Source of the DNA: Kappaphycus alvarezii
Taxonomy: Eukaryota > Rhodophyta > Florideophyceae > Gigartinales > Solieriaceae
Length of the DNA: 64,000 bases
Reading direction: 5' to 3'
Assembly: GCA_002205965.3 (NCBI GenBank)
Contig: NADL03000780.1
Coordinates: 1-64,000, forward strand
Positions 54,505 to 64,000 of the stretch are shown piece by piece. The translations under genes were made by a program, and so were the position numbers. The stretch's first letter is position 1, and each line of letters starts with the position of its first letter. Under the pieces are notes generated by a model. It saw only the letters and a program-made list of their open reading frames with translations. It was not told the origin of the DNA and did not search any database.

Positions 54505-54760
54505 TGATCAACAATCAATCATTGGCGTTTCCATGCAGTTGTTCCCATCGTGGCGTCAAACAAGCGACAAAAATCGTGAACGAGATGGGATATTTACAGT
54601 CAATAAAAAGCAGCACATCGACATGCATGATGTCATTTTAAAACTTAGAGGATATAATCGTTTTCGAGCTATGAACGCAACCTTTCGCCGTCCAAGAAAC
54701 TTAGGCCAATACTTCTATGTCGGTCATATCGTAGAAAACCCGAGCATTGAAGAGAAATGA
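54491..54760 (+). CDS. Possible C-terminal extension of the 53-kb ORF, one frame over
   Basis: The 90-codon frame (IADSNDQQSIIGVSMQLFPS..., ending GHIVENPSIEEK) overlaps the end of the previous ORF and has similar composition. It has no ATG near its start. A one-base frameshift, or a very short intron (GT at 54470 and AG at 54494 or 54497 would keep frame), could join the two. Neither is proven. It could also be a chance frame. Confidence 0.4.
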   Translation: MADSNDQQSIIGVSMQLFPSWRQTSDKNRERDGIFTVNKKQHIDMHDVILKLRGYNRFRAMNATFRRPRNLGQYFYVGHIVENPSIEEK

Positions 54761-54879
54761 GGAAATTCTACCTTCATTTGCTATTAGAAATATATCGCTC
54801 AACACTCAGAAAAGCTATATCGCGTAAAGACAATGATTAGGGGTTTTCTCATCTTAAGATAATGATTAGTGGTTTCACC

Positions 54880-55260
54880 TCCAAAAGATCCCCTTCAATG
54901 CATTCTAGAGCGTGAATTATATCTGTTTGAGACTCTTGGCCCAGTCGAAAAGTCTACAAAAATGATTCGTTTGCTTTCATTGAGCTTTCTCGAAGCGATT
55001 CCGGAAAAAATTGAATTAAAAGCCCAAACAGAATCGAAATTGAAAGTCAACTTCTGACCTAGAAAGCATTTTTTTGATTTTGGTCTCAAGCGTAGGTGGT
55101 ACAAACTGCTTCCTCAATACTAACTTTTATTTTATAGACCCCCACCCCTATTAACGTCTTCCTATTTCCACTACTATGCTTCGGTAGTACTTTTTTCTTT
55201 AGCAACATCTCCGTTCTAAAACATTGACTCTGAAAATGTCATTCTCGCGTATTTATTACT
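54880..55260 (+). repeat. Diverged family A LTR fragment
   Basis: The right half of the LTR is recognisable: ATCTGTTTGAGACTCTTGG, then AAAAGTCTACA, then GTCAACTTCTGACC, then the ACTATGCTTCGGTAGTACTT and CGTTCTAAAACATTGACTC blocks, in the same order as at 19660-19990. The ends are eroded and no target duplication can be seen. Confidence 0.6.
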
Positions 55261-57669
55261 TTCTCTCCGTAACCACGGAAATTACAGTCCAAATAAACCC
55301 TCAAACTGTTGAGATAGTGATGAGAAGTGTCTTGCTTTTCACCAGAAGCAATTTAATCGACAATGTTGCTGTTACCACGGCCTCCCTCTCCTAATGTGTT
55401 TCCTTGATTTTCATGCTTGGTTAGAATGCCCAAATTCTGGTACAAGGATTGATAAATGATGTACCAGAATATTTCCTGCCATTAGAGACGAAATATTATT
55501 CATGAAAGGGACTTAGCGGGAATGGAAGCAGAATTTATGCTGGTACTGAGCAAAAAGGGCTCGTAATCTGCGGCTTGCAACTCACATGGCACTTTTCCTG
55601 CAATTTAAATAGAGGCTTAAACGTCTCTAGGCTTACTCAAGTCTAATGGTCCGCAGAAGCCTCTTCAGCTGTGCTTTCCATAATGAAATCCCCGTTTTAA
55701 GTAAGATGTTGAGCAAAAAGGACGTTAGATAGTGTCACAGCTATTTCAAGCCACTAGAGACCCCTGAAAGTAAGTAGAACTGAAGTTGTTTTCGTATGTA
55801 AGCCCTGTTTCCAAAGTAGCCTCTTTGAGCTCTAGTACTATGCGAGGGCCAGCTTGAGACTCAATTTGGGCTCTGAATCTCATATTATATGATTTAGACC
55901 ACCGTCGTTAAGAAAGTAGATGTTGTATGGACTAAAACTAATCAATTAAAAAATTGTTATTGTAGAATACTCGTCAACATCAACTGAAGTACGACAAATG
56001 AACAGATCTGAAAATATCCATAGTTATAAAGTAAGAACAACCAAAAAATAGATAGCGGATATCATTCGTCGCCCATTATAAGAGAATGACATCCCCTCTA
56101 TCAAAATGAGTAGATTAGACTTGTGTCATGAACGATGCAACATAAAGCATATCAACGGACAAGTGCTGTGTCCCGGAGATTGAGCTATCTGACATTCCTT
56201 CTTTTTGAGAACAGTTTAAATAAATATCTCAAAAAAATAAGACCCACTTCGTGCTTACTGGGGCCGTAAAGCCGTAAAATGCATAATAAATTCCTTCACA
56301 GTGGTAGCGAAATGTTTTGGACGAGGCATGCGCATTTTAATTTTCAAAGAAGGAGGTAAAGAATGGGTCAATTAAGTTGATGATACTCACTATATAATGC
56401 GGTATAAACGAGTGTGAATTATATCAAAAGCATATAAATAGAGTAATGGAAAGAAATTGCTGCCGTATAGCATGCAAGTATTCAGAATCAGTCTAAAATA
56501 AAGATAAAATACATAATAAATCGTCCTTTACGTATAAACTACGAAATATGAAGAGGAAAACATATTGTAGGAACCGCAGACCTCAGTTAAATTTCACAGG
56601 TGATCGGACTTTTCATAGGGAAAAACTAGAGTCAAAAGAAACATTAACCATTTAATATATTAGATGAGGATTTTTGTAAGCTACGTAAGTGCTGAAGTAG
56701 ACATCACCTGAGAAAAAATAGGCGTGGAGTTGAAAGAATGGTCTATTCTCTTGTAAAACTTTTGTAAAGCACCAGACCCCTGTAACTCGCTTACAGGCTA
56801 GAAATCTGACCGATTCTTTTTGGTTGGCAGTTGAAATTTAAATATTCCTCTTTCTCTGTAGGGGGAACTTTATTTAGCTTACATGGAACTTTTCCCACAC
56901 TTAGATATAAAGAAAACTACCGAAAGCATATTTAAAAGCAGAGCGAAACATAATGTGGACAAAGATAATTCAACAGAGAAAACTTCCACAAATTTAAAAA
57001 GTGTATTCCTGAAACCTTTCATTCTCAATATTATAGTATTTTTAGTTCCCCAATAAATCATATGTAATTATGTAGTCCCAGAATTTACCAGTTGACGGCT
57101 TGTGGTTTCCTACCACTACTTCAGTAATTCCAGCTCACACAACTGTACTCCAATTTAATCCATGGTGAGGATCATCGAATCCATCTAAATCATTTCTTGC
57201 CCTTTCATGTGTCACAGGACAAACTCTCCTTCATCATCATCGGAGCCTGTGACCTCTTTTTCTCCATTTTTGGACTCCCTCTCGCCCTGCTTTTCATTTT
57301 TTGCTTAATAGAAGAGTTCAAGGGCTATGCACTGTTTCAAGTACTCCAAAGCATACCATATCCCTTTTCCAAATACCCTTGGTCCACGTCTTGAGCGTCC
57401 ATCTCTACCAGATCCTTAGCGACCAGCTCTGTCAGGATCTTTCTTTCTTGAAAACGAAGGTAGTCCCCTACGATAGTTTTTTCCGAAGCTATTAGTAAGG
57501 AGTAGGTGAGTGAAGAGGTATATGTAAATATTTGGAAGTAGTGCGCAAGGGGCGAATTACGTGCATGATCCCTGTAAAGGGGGTTTTACTTGTCGCATTG
57601 TTATGTTACGGCCAAATTTATTATTAAACATACAGATTAACATTAATTTATATTTTATTTTGAATAAAA
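55261..57669. other. AT-rich gene-poor stretch
   Basis: No gene, repeat or RNA was recognised. The overlapping frames at 57197-57495 are hydrophobic but share sequence with no family I know. Confidence 0.45.
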
Positions 57670-57728
57670 GAGAGGGTAGGATTCGAACCCACGGAACCTT
57701 ACAGTTCATCTGATTTCAAATCAGTTTT
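57670..57728 (-). tRNA. tRNA-Ser(UGA)-like partial gene (3' half)
   Basis: On the minus strand the sequence gives a four-base-paired anticodon stem with loop TTTGAAA (anticodon TGA, 57718-57716), then a long variable arm whose GAAC/GTTC can pair, then a T arm GTGGG-TTCGAAT-CCTAC, then a short acceptor 3' strand. A long variable arm plus UGA anticodon is the signature of tRNA-Ser. The D arm and the 5' acceptor strand are not found upstream (57729-57780), so the gene is truncated or very degenerate. The AT-rich context would suit an organelle-derived insertion or a tRNA-derived SINE remnant. Confidence 0.55.
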
Positions 57729-59130
57729 AGAATTAAAATGCACATTAAGGTTTTGCTGCTTTGGCATCATAGACCAATATGAAGTTTACAAACTTTTCCA
57801 TTTTATATCAATTATAAAAGAAGATTAAATAAAATAATAGTACCCTAAGTGTGTCAAAGGCACCAGAATATTCAGAATGAAAAGCTTTCGAACTACAATA
57901 TAGTGTATACTAGTTTGCTGTATACATTATTGGAAATAAACCTGGAGAGACTCACTTAAAGCGAAAATAGCGTGTTATGGTCTGGATTATAGTAATTGAT
58001 TTAGGTTCGAAAGAAAACGAATAACCGGAAAAGGCTGAAATATCTACCAGCAACAAAAAAAAGGTTTATATAGAAGATAAAAAGCGAAACAGAAACCAGA
58101 ATGAGATTACGTAAACCTCACGGTGTAAGGGATAAATAAAAGTACATAGAGAAGCCTAACGAGAAATCGTTTATGCGCTTAAAGAGAATTGAATATATAT
58201 TTTTTATATAAAAATATGAAATAAGGAATTAAATGAGAGTAGAGTAAAAGAGAACAGCTTGGGCAATAATATCTTATATTCGTATAAAGAGTTCGTAGCG
58301 AGCTGAAGAAGATCAATTTAGAATAAAATCACAGTCTTTAAGACCTCAGTGGTGTTCTATGGGCTATTTCTAATTTTTTTATTCATAAAAGGATACATTT
58401 CCAATTTTTACGACAAATGAGAAAGTATAAAAGAGTTTCAATGCTTTGATGACTTTCATTTACACCGCTTGTTTTTTGAATGGAACAAAGTTGGACGTGG
58501 AATGTAAGGAGGATTCAATAAAATGATCCATGTCTTAAGAGCGAAACTTTGTGTTGCTTTCATCTACAAAGCGGCTCATGCAAATTCTTTCACTATGAAC
58601 AAGTTGTTCGGATCATGGAAATGTGCACTCATATTTTGGTCTAATGCATAAAGTTGAGCGGATTTGGATGAATATTACCGTATCAGGAAATTCTTATATA
58701 TGATCGAGTAGCTTTTTACAGAAAAGTACGTGGTAGCAGGGAAACTTCTGAGGAAAAATTGTAAGGCTACACTTTCGTAATGTGGAATGAGCTCTTTTGT
58801 AGGTATATCCTGAATGAAATATTTTACCGTGCAGTATAGTGCACAAAGTCTTTGAACCAGCCCACTTTTCCTAATTGTATGTACTTTCTCCATCTAAGAT
58901 AGTAGACAGGAAGAGGAGAAATTACTTGTATGCTTCACTAAGTTTCAGCTCGAACGGATGTGATACAAGTGTGCGGCAATTTATGAAACTTGGAATTATG
59001 CGGACTCTCTGCGTGTGTCTGCATGTAGTTTTTTATAACTAAATTGAATAATAAATGGTCAGAACCCCAATGAACGCAAAATTGAAAGCGTTAAACGTTT
59101 TTATCTACTTTTTACGGTTGTTTTTGGCTT
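57729..59130. other. AT-rich gene-poor stretch
   Basis: No gene or repeat was recognised. The 58675-58893 minus frame lacks any family signature. Confidence 0.4.
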
Positions 59131-59133
59131 CGC

Positions 59134-60131
59134 TCAATGTTGGAACTTCACTTTCTCTATGTATGCGCCGCGTTCTTCTACTCGTAGAGCAGTAGTAGCT
59201 GCACGTGGTACTTCCGAGTCACGAGTTAAATCAGCGCCATCGTTGTAAACCGCTTCCAATTCTTCATCCCCTTCGGTTCTGGCCTCTCTCTGTTTTCTTT
59301 GTTTCTCCTACATATTGTTTGTCCGCAAAGCTGATGGTGTGAGATGTAACAACTTTAGCTCATTCGTGTTATGCCAAATATTCCAGAAACTTTTTCGAAG
59401 TACTCGATATAACCCCAAAAAGAAATGAGTAGCACAAATGGGACAAGAATACGAATTCCGTTGCCCCCGCCACTGCGTGATATTTTTACAAAGCAATTGG
59501 CCGTAAACAAAAACAATGTGTAAAATTATACTTCTGCAAACACATAAACTAATGGATATTCCTTCCCTTTTGTTGAAAGAAGCAAGTAGTTTTGCCCTTT
59601 GCCTCGACAAGTTGTAGATTAACAACATTTCTGATTAGCTCTTTCGATATTTTATATATGAAATCAGCGATTACTTGTACTGTGCCCAGCAATACTCTAT
59701 AGATAGCCAGAAAATTCAGTTTCTGCGAAGCTTCCAAACACTCGTTGTGTTAAAACATCCGCGGAGCAAAAAAAATTCGCCGCTGCTTTCTTGGTAGCTA
59801 GAGAAACAAATTTCTGCTCCCACATAAAAAAAGATGTTAACCGGAGGAGAATGGAACGCTACTGGGTTTCTTTATCTACTACTCCTTTTTTGGGGGATAT
59901 GCTTTTTGCAGCATGAGAAAATAGCTTCAGCAAAGGGTAAGGACCACTTAAGAAGGCATGATTGTTAACAACTTTCCAAAAATCTAACCTGGTCTTGAGC
60001 AGAGCTTTCGGACCTTCCTCAAAGAAACTTGGTATCCTTTCTTCTGCAACATAGGCCAAATCTACTAACGCTCCGGTGATACCTTTAAAATATTCCTCAC
60101 TGCGCTGGAGAAGAGACGCAGGGTAGTGCAT
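59134..60131 (-). CDS. Possible multi-exon gene of unknown function
   Basis: Three coding-like blocks lie in order on the minus strand but in different frames. A first frame (60131-59859) runs MHYPASLLQRSEEYFKGITG to SHAAKSISPKKGVVDKETQ. A middle zone (59737-59308) contains MEASQKLNFLAIYRVLLGTV and SYSCPICATHFF. A last segment (about 59330-59134) is Glu/Arg-rich (NKENREARTEGDEELEAVYN...) and ends at a TGA (59134-59136). The blocks look like exons of one gene or a decayed gene. Introns were not mapped. The protein family is not recognised. Confidence 0.3.
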
Positions 60132-62935
60132 CTTAACTGACTAAAGTATACAAGATTCTGTACCAGCAACATACAGTTCGAAATATGTTTCTAGCAGAAC
60201 CATGTGCTGCAAGATTTGTACACAGTGCTCGCGTGGTATATTAGTTTTATATTTTTCGTCCCCAGCGTCACATTTTTTCACGTTCACTGCTGAAAGTTAC
60301 TGCGCACCCTCTAGGATATTTCAGACCACAACCGACCATATTTTCAAATATTAAATCAACCCACATTTTCCCCCTGCTGAAAGGGCCAGTACAGTTAAAA
60401 CATGTAGGGGTGAAACAAGTGTTTTGATCTCCACTGTTGCCATGGATAGCTCATCTCCACGTTCATTTGACTTCAACAACTTCTAGTTAAGTAATTGTTA
60501 TCCTTCAAACTTTGGAACCTCACTCAAGGTCTATAAGAGGTATTTTGAACGTTTTTGATTAGGTGAAATCTATTATTAGACCAAAGCTGTCATTTTAAAT
60601 TTTCTATTTACAACTTCGGACGTTTTCGGAGTAGAGTCACTTCTTTTAGCTTTGACCATATTTTTAATATATTTCGACCGCAACTGTCAAGCTCTGTTGC
60701 AATATTCTCTAAATAGAAAAAACTTCCCCCATATATACAAGTAATGTGCTAATTCATCAACCCAAGTCCAGATAATGCCCTGAAAGTTAAAGAAATCAAA
60801 ACTTCATACGCATCAGCAGGTAATCAAGTACAATTATCAAGGGCTCATATCCGCCAGTTTCCACAGCAGGGGAGCAATATCACATAAAACACGCCATATC
60901 TTACGGAAATCTTTACAGGGCGTACTAGGGCGTGGCTGAAGTATTGTTATTAAATAATAAATTAATAATATAAACAAAAATATGGGATCAGATCAGATTG
61001 AGTCAACAATAAGTTATATTTTTGTACAGTTTACCATTTTAACAAGTACTCAGCGCCATTTGTAAATCACGTCGGCCCAAAAACGATGTTCATTGAAAGC
61101 TTAAATATTGCATGTATAACTGAGAAAGAGCGGGTCTTAAACCTGTAAAAAAAATTAGCAGTACTAGCAGGAGAGTATTATTTGTCTCATAGAATGATCT
61201 TCATTGTTTGATATGAGCACTTAATTGGGTAAAATGGATTATGGATGGATAATAAGTAGCTTTGGGGCACTATGTTAGTTTAATGAACAGCTTTGGAGCT
61301 CATTACACTCTATATCTCGTTTTTAAAATGAAGTACGCTTATGGAATTGTAAATCTCTACAAGTTCCATTTTTTACTGCGTTCTATCACATAAACAAATA
61401 CTAAATTCTCTTAATCAACATCTTGCGGCCTAGTTATTGTATTGAGGCGCAATAATCGATTTCTTCATTGCAATTCCTAAGCAGCACTCCAAGTATGCCT
61501 TACCTTTGTTGGAGAGAAATCCTTTGGTACTAAAGCTGCCTCATCTGCTTTGAAGAGTTGATAGGAGTTCCATACAAACCTATTTATATTTATATTGGAC
61601 AGATAAATCATTTATTACAACAGTAAAAAAACCGAAAATGTTCGGTCTTCATATTTTGCTTTTGCATTCGATAAATTTTTTTTTGTATTCTTCACTTGAA
61701 AATATAGCTCTCATACTCCCTTAACGTTTTAGTAGACGCTCAAAGAATGGGTACTTTCGTATTCGATACATGTTTTCAAAAAACTATGATGTACCAATGT
61801 TCTATTCAGATATAAGAATTTCGAGTGACCTTAAAGAAAAGATTGTATCTCATTAATGACAACAATAGCATTGCTAACTTCCTGAGTAGCGAGAAACTTA
61901 CAGAATTTTACCAAGAAAAGGTCTCATATCCTGTCAATCCATCATCAAAATAGCTTCGAGAAAACCCGATTCCTCTTCTCGCCCGATACTGACCTTCCAT
62001 ACGTTTTGCCGGAATTGCTCCGTAGTTTTTGAGTGAGAATTCATCGCATAGCTATACTTTTGCCGACTTTGTACATTTTTTATCTGAATTGAGATCGATC
62101 GATAGAAAGCACGCAAAGTGCACCAATGAGTTTGAGAATTTGTCAGTGGTAAATAAATCTTCAAAACCGAAGTAAGCGTTCAGTGCACATTTATTTGCTG
62201 GAAATGATATTCTGCAAGCCATTAATTCTACCAAAATAGTTCTTAGCAATAATCATGTTGCATGCAATCAATATGTTCCTCGTTTTCTCATCGCACGGCA
62301 AGTGCACATCTCCAGGCTTTTTGTTAGGATTCAATGTACTGTAAGCTCCATTTTACCTTGATATAAATTTTCACACAAAGCACCCCAGTGTTCAGGAAAC
62401 CCCTCTCTGCCCTAGTCCCATCATTCAGTTGCCCGTATTCTTCTTCACTTACAGCAAGCGCTTCATAATGTCACTAGCGCATCAGATGTTAAATATCAAT
62501 ATCGGATACTGAACAAGTAAAAATCGCACTACAAACAACTTTTAATTAAATTAGCAGGACAGACATTTCAACTTTGTAGCCATAATATTTTTTCTTGCCA
62601 CTGAATTAATGCCGACCTTCCTCTAAGTTTCCTGAAGCCTTGTTTCCCTGCTGGAAGGTGACTTCCCTGGCATAAATTGCATTAAGAAAAATTTGAAATC
62701 CTTTAGCGCCTGATGCTACCTTGTGCATCGTAAACCTTTTTAGTAGTCCTGCAATACATTATTTATACATCGGCACAACCAGTTTTGTTATGAACCAATA
62801 CATAATCTGGTCGAAAGACGGCCCTTTAATTCCGAAGATACGACCAATAAACCTTCATGTCCCCCGTGTCTCAGCACTACTGGAATGATAATTTAATATT
62901 TTCTCCCGTGTACTGACATCTCTTTCCCCTTCCTA
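60132..62935. other. AT-rich region with one RLE-tail-like motif
   Basis: 60320-60385 (ACCACAACCGACCATATTTTCAAATATTAAATCAACCCACATTTTCCCC) resembles the conserved RLE 3' tail, suggesting an old truncated copy. Otherwise nothing was recognised. The two minus-strand frames at 61934-62249 overlap each other and have no family resemblance. Confidence 0.45.
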
Positions 62936-62936
62936 G

Positions 62937-63316
62937 AATGTGTACTGGTATTTATTTCCCGTTCCAGAAGTGTGTAAGGCAAAATTTTGTGTCAGGGTCT
63001 TATTGAAAATTGTTTTGGTTTGTCTTGAATTGATTAAAGTCATCTCAATTACTGTGTTCGAGCCTCCAGCGGATTGTAAAGAATAAAAACACGACAATCG
63101 CTGTCGTCATCTTCATCGCAGTCGGAAAGATATGAATTTGTGTTCTATCAGCCGAGTTCTGCTGAACTTTCTGCAGCTCTCTCTGCGAAAAGCGTCGTTG
63201 GGACTTGGGCCTCAGAGGTGCTGATGGTGACCATTGTGTTTGGAATGTTTGTTCTGAGTAAAAAATGCGTGAAATTTGTTGACGTCAGTGGGAAGGATAA
63301 AGATAAAATGTGCTAG
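62937..63316 (+). CDS. Two adjacent open blocks, possible exons of an unknown membrane protein
   Basis: The first block (62937-63088) is open without an ATG and hydrophobic (KFCVRVLLKIVLVCLELIK). The second (63080-63316) is open from a TAA, begins with a Ser run (RQSLSSSSSQSERYEFVFYQ) and continues with a membrane-like segment (EVLMVTIVFGMFVLSKKC) and a Lys/Asp-rich end before TAG at 63314. They overlap in different frames. Composition suggests coding, but no family is recognised and no splice site was secured. The minus-strand frame over 63212-63439 is a shadow. Confidence 0.25.
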
Positions 63317-63379
63317 CCTCCCTTCCACCTTCTGGTAGATTGGAGTTCCATCCACAGCTTTCGACGCATCGTACGGTTT

Positions 63380-63478
63380 TGCAATTGGCTTGACAATGAT
63401 GCGATATCTACGAATCGGTACAAATTTACTGGATACCAACCCACATACCTACCACAGTAAGTTAATCCCCCATTTACA
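63380..63478 (-). repeat. 95-bp dispersed repeat (copy 3)
   Basis: On the plus strand it reads TTGCAATTGGCTTGACAATG, then GATATCTACG, then CAAATTTACTGGATACCAAC, then CTACCACAGTAAGTTAATCC, the reverse complement of 50438-50545. It lies directly upstream of the transposase-like ORF. Confidence 0.8.
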
Positions 63479-63505
63479 CAGTATATTATTTGGTTCCTTT
63501 CCTCA

Positions 63506-64000
63506 ATGAAACTAACAACACGAAACGACTATGTCTCCCTCTCTAATTGCGAACAAAAAATGGCGACTAAAGCGCAAAGCTTCTCATGGATAGCGCTTGA
63601 GAAAATCAAGACTGGCTACTCCTGTCGCAGTATCTCTGGAAGCGTAGTTGAAAACCACTTTGTACTTTCCAAATCGGCTCTGCAGCAATGGAGCATGCGA
63701 ACTACACCTGTTACTCGCCGTACCGAATATGGGTCGTATATCTTATCCTCGAAGGGACTGGACAGGTCCACTATTTTTACCATGGATCTAGAGAAGGTTT
63801 CGGTGGCACTCATAGCTTTTATTCGGAAAAAGAAACCTTTTCTGGATAGCGATGAATTTTGTAATGTAGCACGACAGTATGCTGACGACCTGGTGAGTAG
63901 GGGAAATGTGTCTTATTCACCAATGCAAGCTAAGTCCTCCCGGCGCTGGGTGAAAGTATTTATTCCCCGCTATTCCGATGACTACATGTGTTCCGTTGGA
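63506..64000 (+). CDS. Pogo/Tigger-type (CENP-B-like) transposase N-terminus, running off the window
   Basis: 165 codons are open from ATG 63506 to the window end with no stop. Residues about 24-65 form a helix-turn-helix of the psq type (SWIALEKIKTGYSCRSISGS, then LSKSALQQWSMR). Residues about 95-155 form a second one of the CENP-B DNA-binding type: LEKVSVALIAFIRKKKPFLD, then ARQYADDLV, then SRRWVKVFIPRY, the S..W...F..RH motif. These two domains precede the DDE catalytic core in pogo/Tigger elements of the Tc1/mariner superfamily and in domesticated relatives. The catalytic core lies beyond the window. An alternative start is the ATG at 63560. The open frame shows no lesion. Confidence 0.65.
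   Translation, partial: MKLTTRNDYVSLSNCEQKMATKAQSFSWIALEKIKTGYSCRSISGSVVENHFVLSKSALQQWSMRTTPVTRRTEYGSYILSSKGLDRSTIFTMDLEKVSVALIAFIRKKKPFLDSDEFCNVARQYADDLVSRGNVSYSPMQAKSSRRWVKVFIPRYSDDYMCSVG

Noticed and set aside
63212..63439. 75-codon minus-strand frame
   Set aside because: It spans the 95-bp dispersed repeat and the antisense of a better plus-strand open block.

Overview
This window is repeat-rich nuclear DNA from a eukaryote. The evidence is remains of Ty3/gypsy and Ty1/copia LTR retrotransposons, two kinds of non-LTR retrotransposon, solo LTRs with 5-bp target-site duplications, hairpin MITE-like repeats, convincing GT/AG splice sites and long AT-rich gene-free stretches. No bacterial, organellar or viral gene block is present. 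The lineage cannot be fixed from sequence alone. A macroalga (for example a red alga), another protist or an invertebrate would all fit, and I do not commit to one.

Layout. 0-3.6 kb: a candidate internal exon, an old LTR fragment, a hairpin MITE and a broken duplicate of a cysteine-rich secreted-protein gene. 3.6-6.2 kb: a decayed Ty3/gypsy element (RT, RNase H, integrase). 6.8-10.1 kb: a second decayed gypsy element with a readable aspartic protease. 11.9-13.0 kb: a long copy of repeat family A. 13.2-14.5 kb: two fragments of a restriction-like-endonuclease (RLE) non-LTR element. 17.3-21.8 kb: the best-preserved RLE element, interrupted at 19281-20007 by a 727-bp family A insertion. 22.1-22.7 kb: the clearest intact gene, a signal-peptide-bearing cysteine-rich protein with two cystine-knot-like repeats. 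23.3-31.1 kb: AT-rich and nearly featureless. 31.1-38.0 kb: family A copies, an RLE tail and a LINE fragment. 40.8-48.4 kb: two decayed copia elements on opposite strands, meeting tail to tail. 48.8-52.3 kb: repeats, RLE fragments and a LINE RT fragment. 53.1-54.8 kb: a long ORF of unknown function. 55.3-59.1 kb: AT-rich, with a tRNA-Ser(UGA)-like partial gene. 59.1-60.1 kb and 62.9-63.3 kb: possible exon-bearing genes. 63.5 kb to the end: the start of a pogo/Tigger (CENP-B-type) DNA-binding transposase-like protein.

The most unusual item is family A. Short copies (about 720 bp) and a long copy (1425 bp) share TG-starting termini and 5-bp target duplications. The long copies carry an acidic, coding-like block upstream of an internal TATA box, as if an ORF sat in the U3 of a long LTR. 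Almost every other coding trace belongs to a dead transposon. Plausible host genes are the cysteine-rich secreted protein, the 53-kb ORF and the exon candidates.
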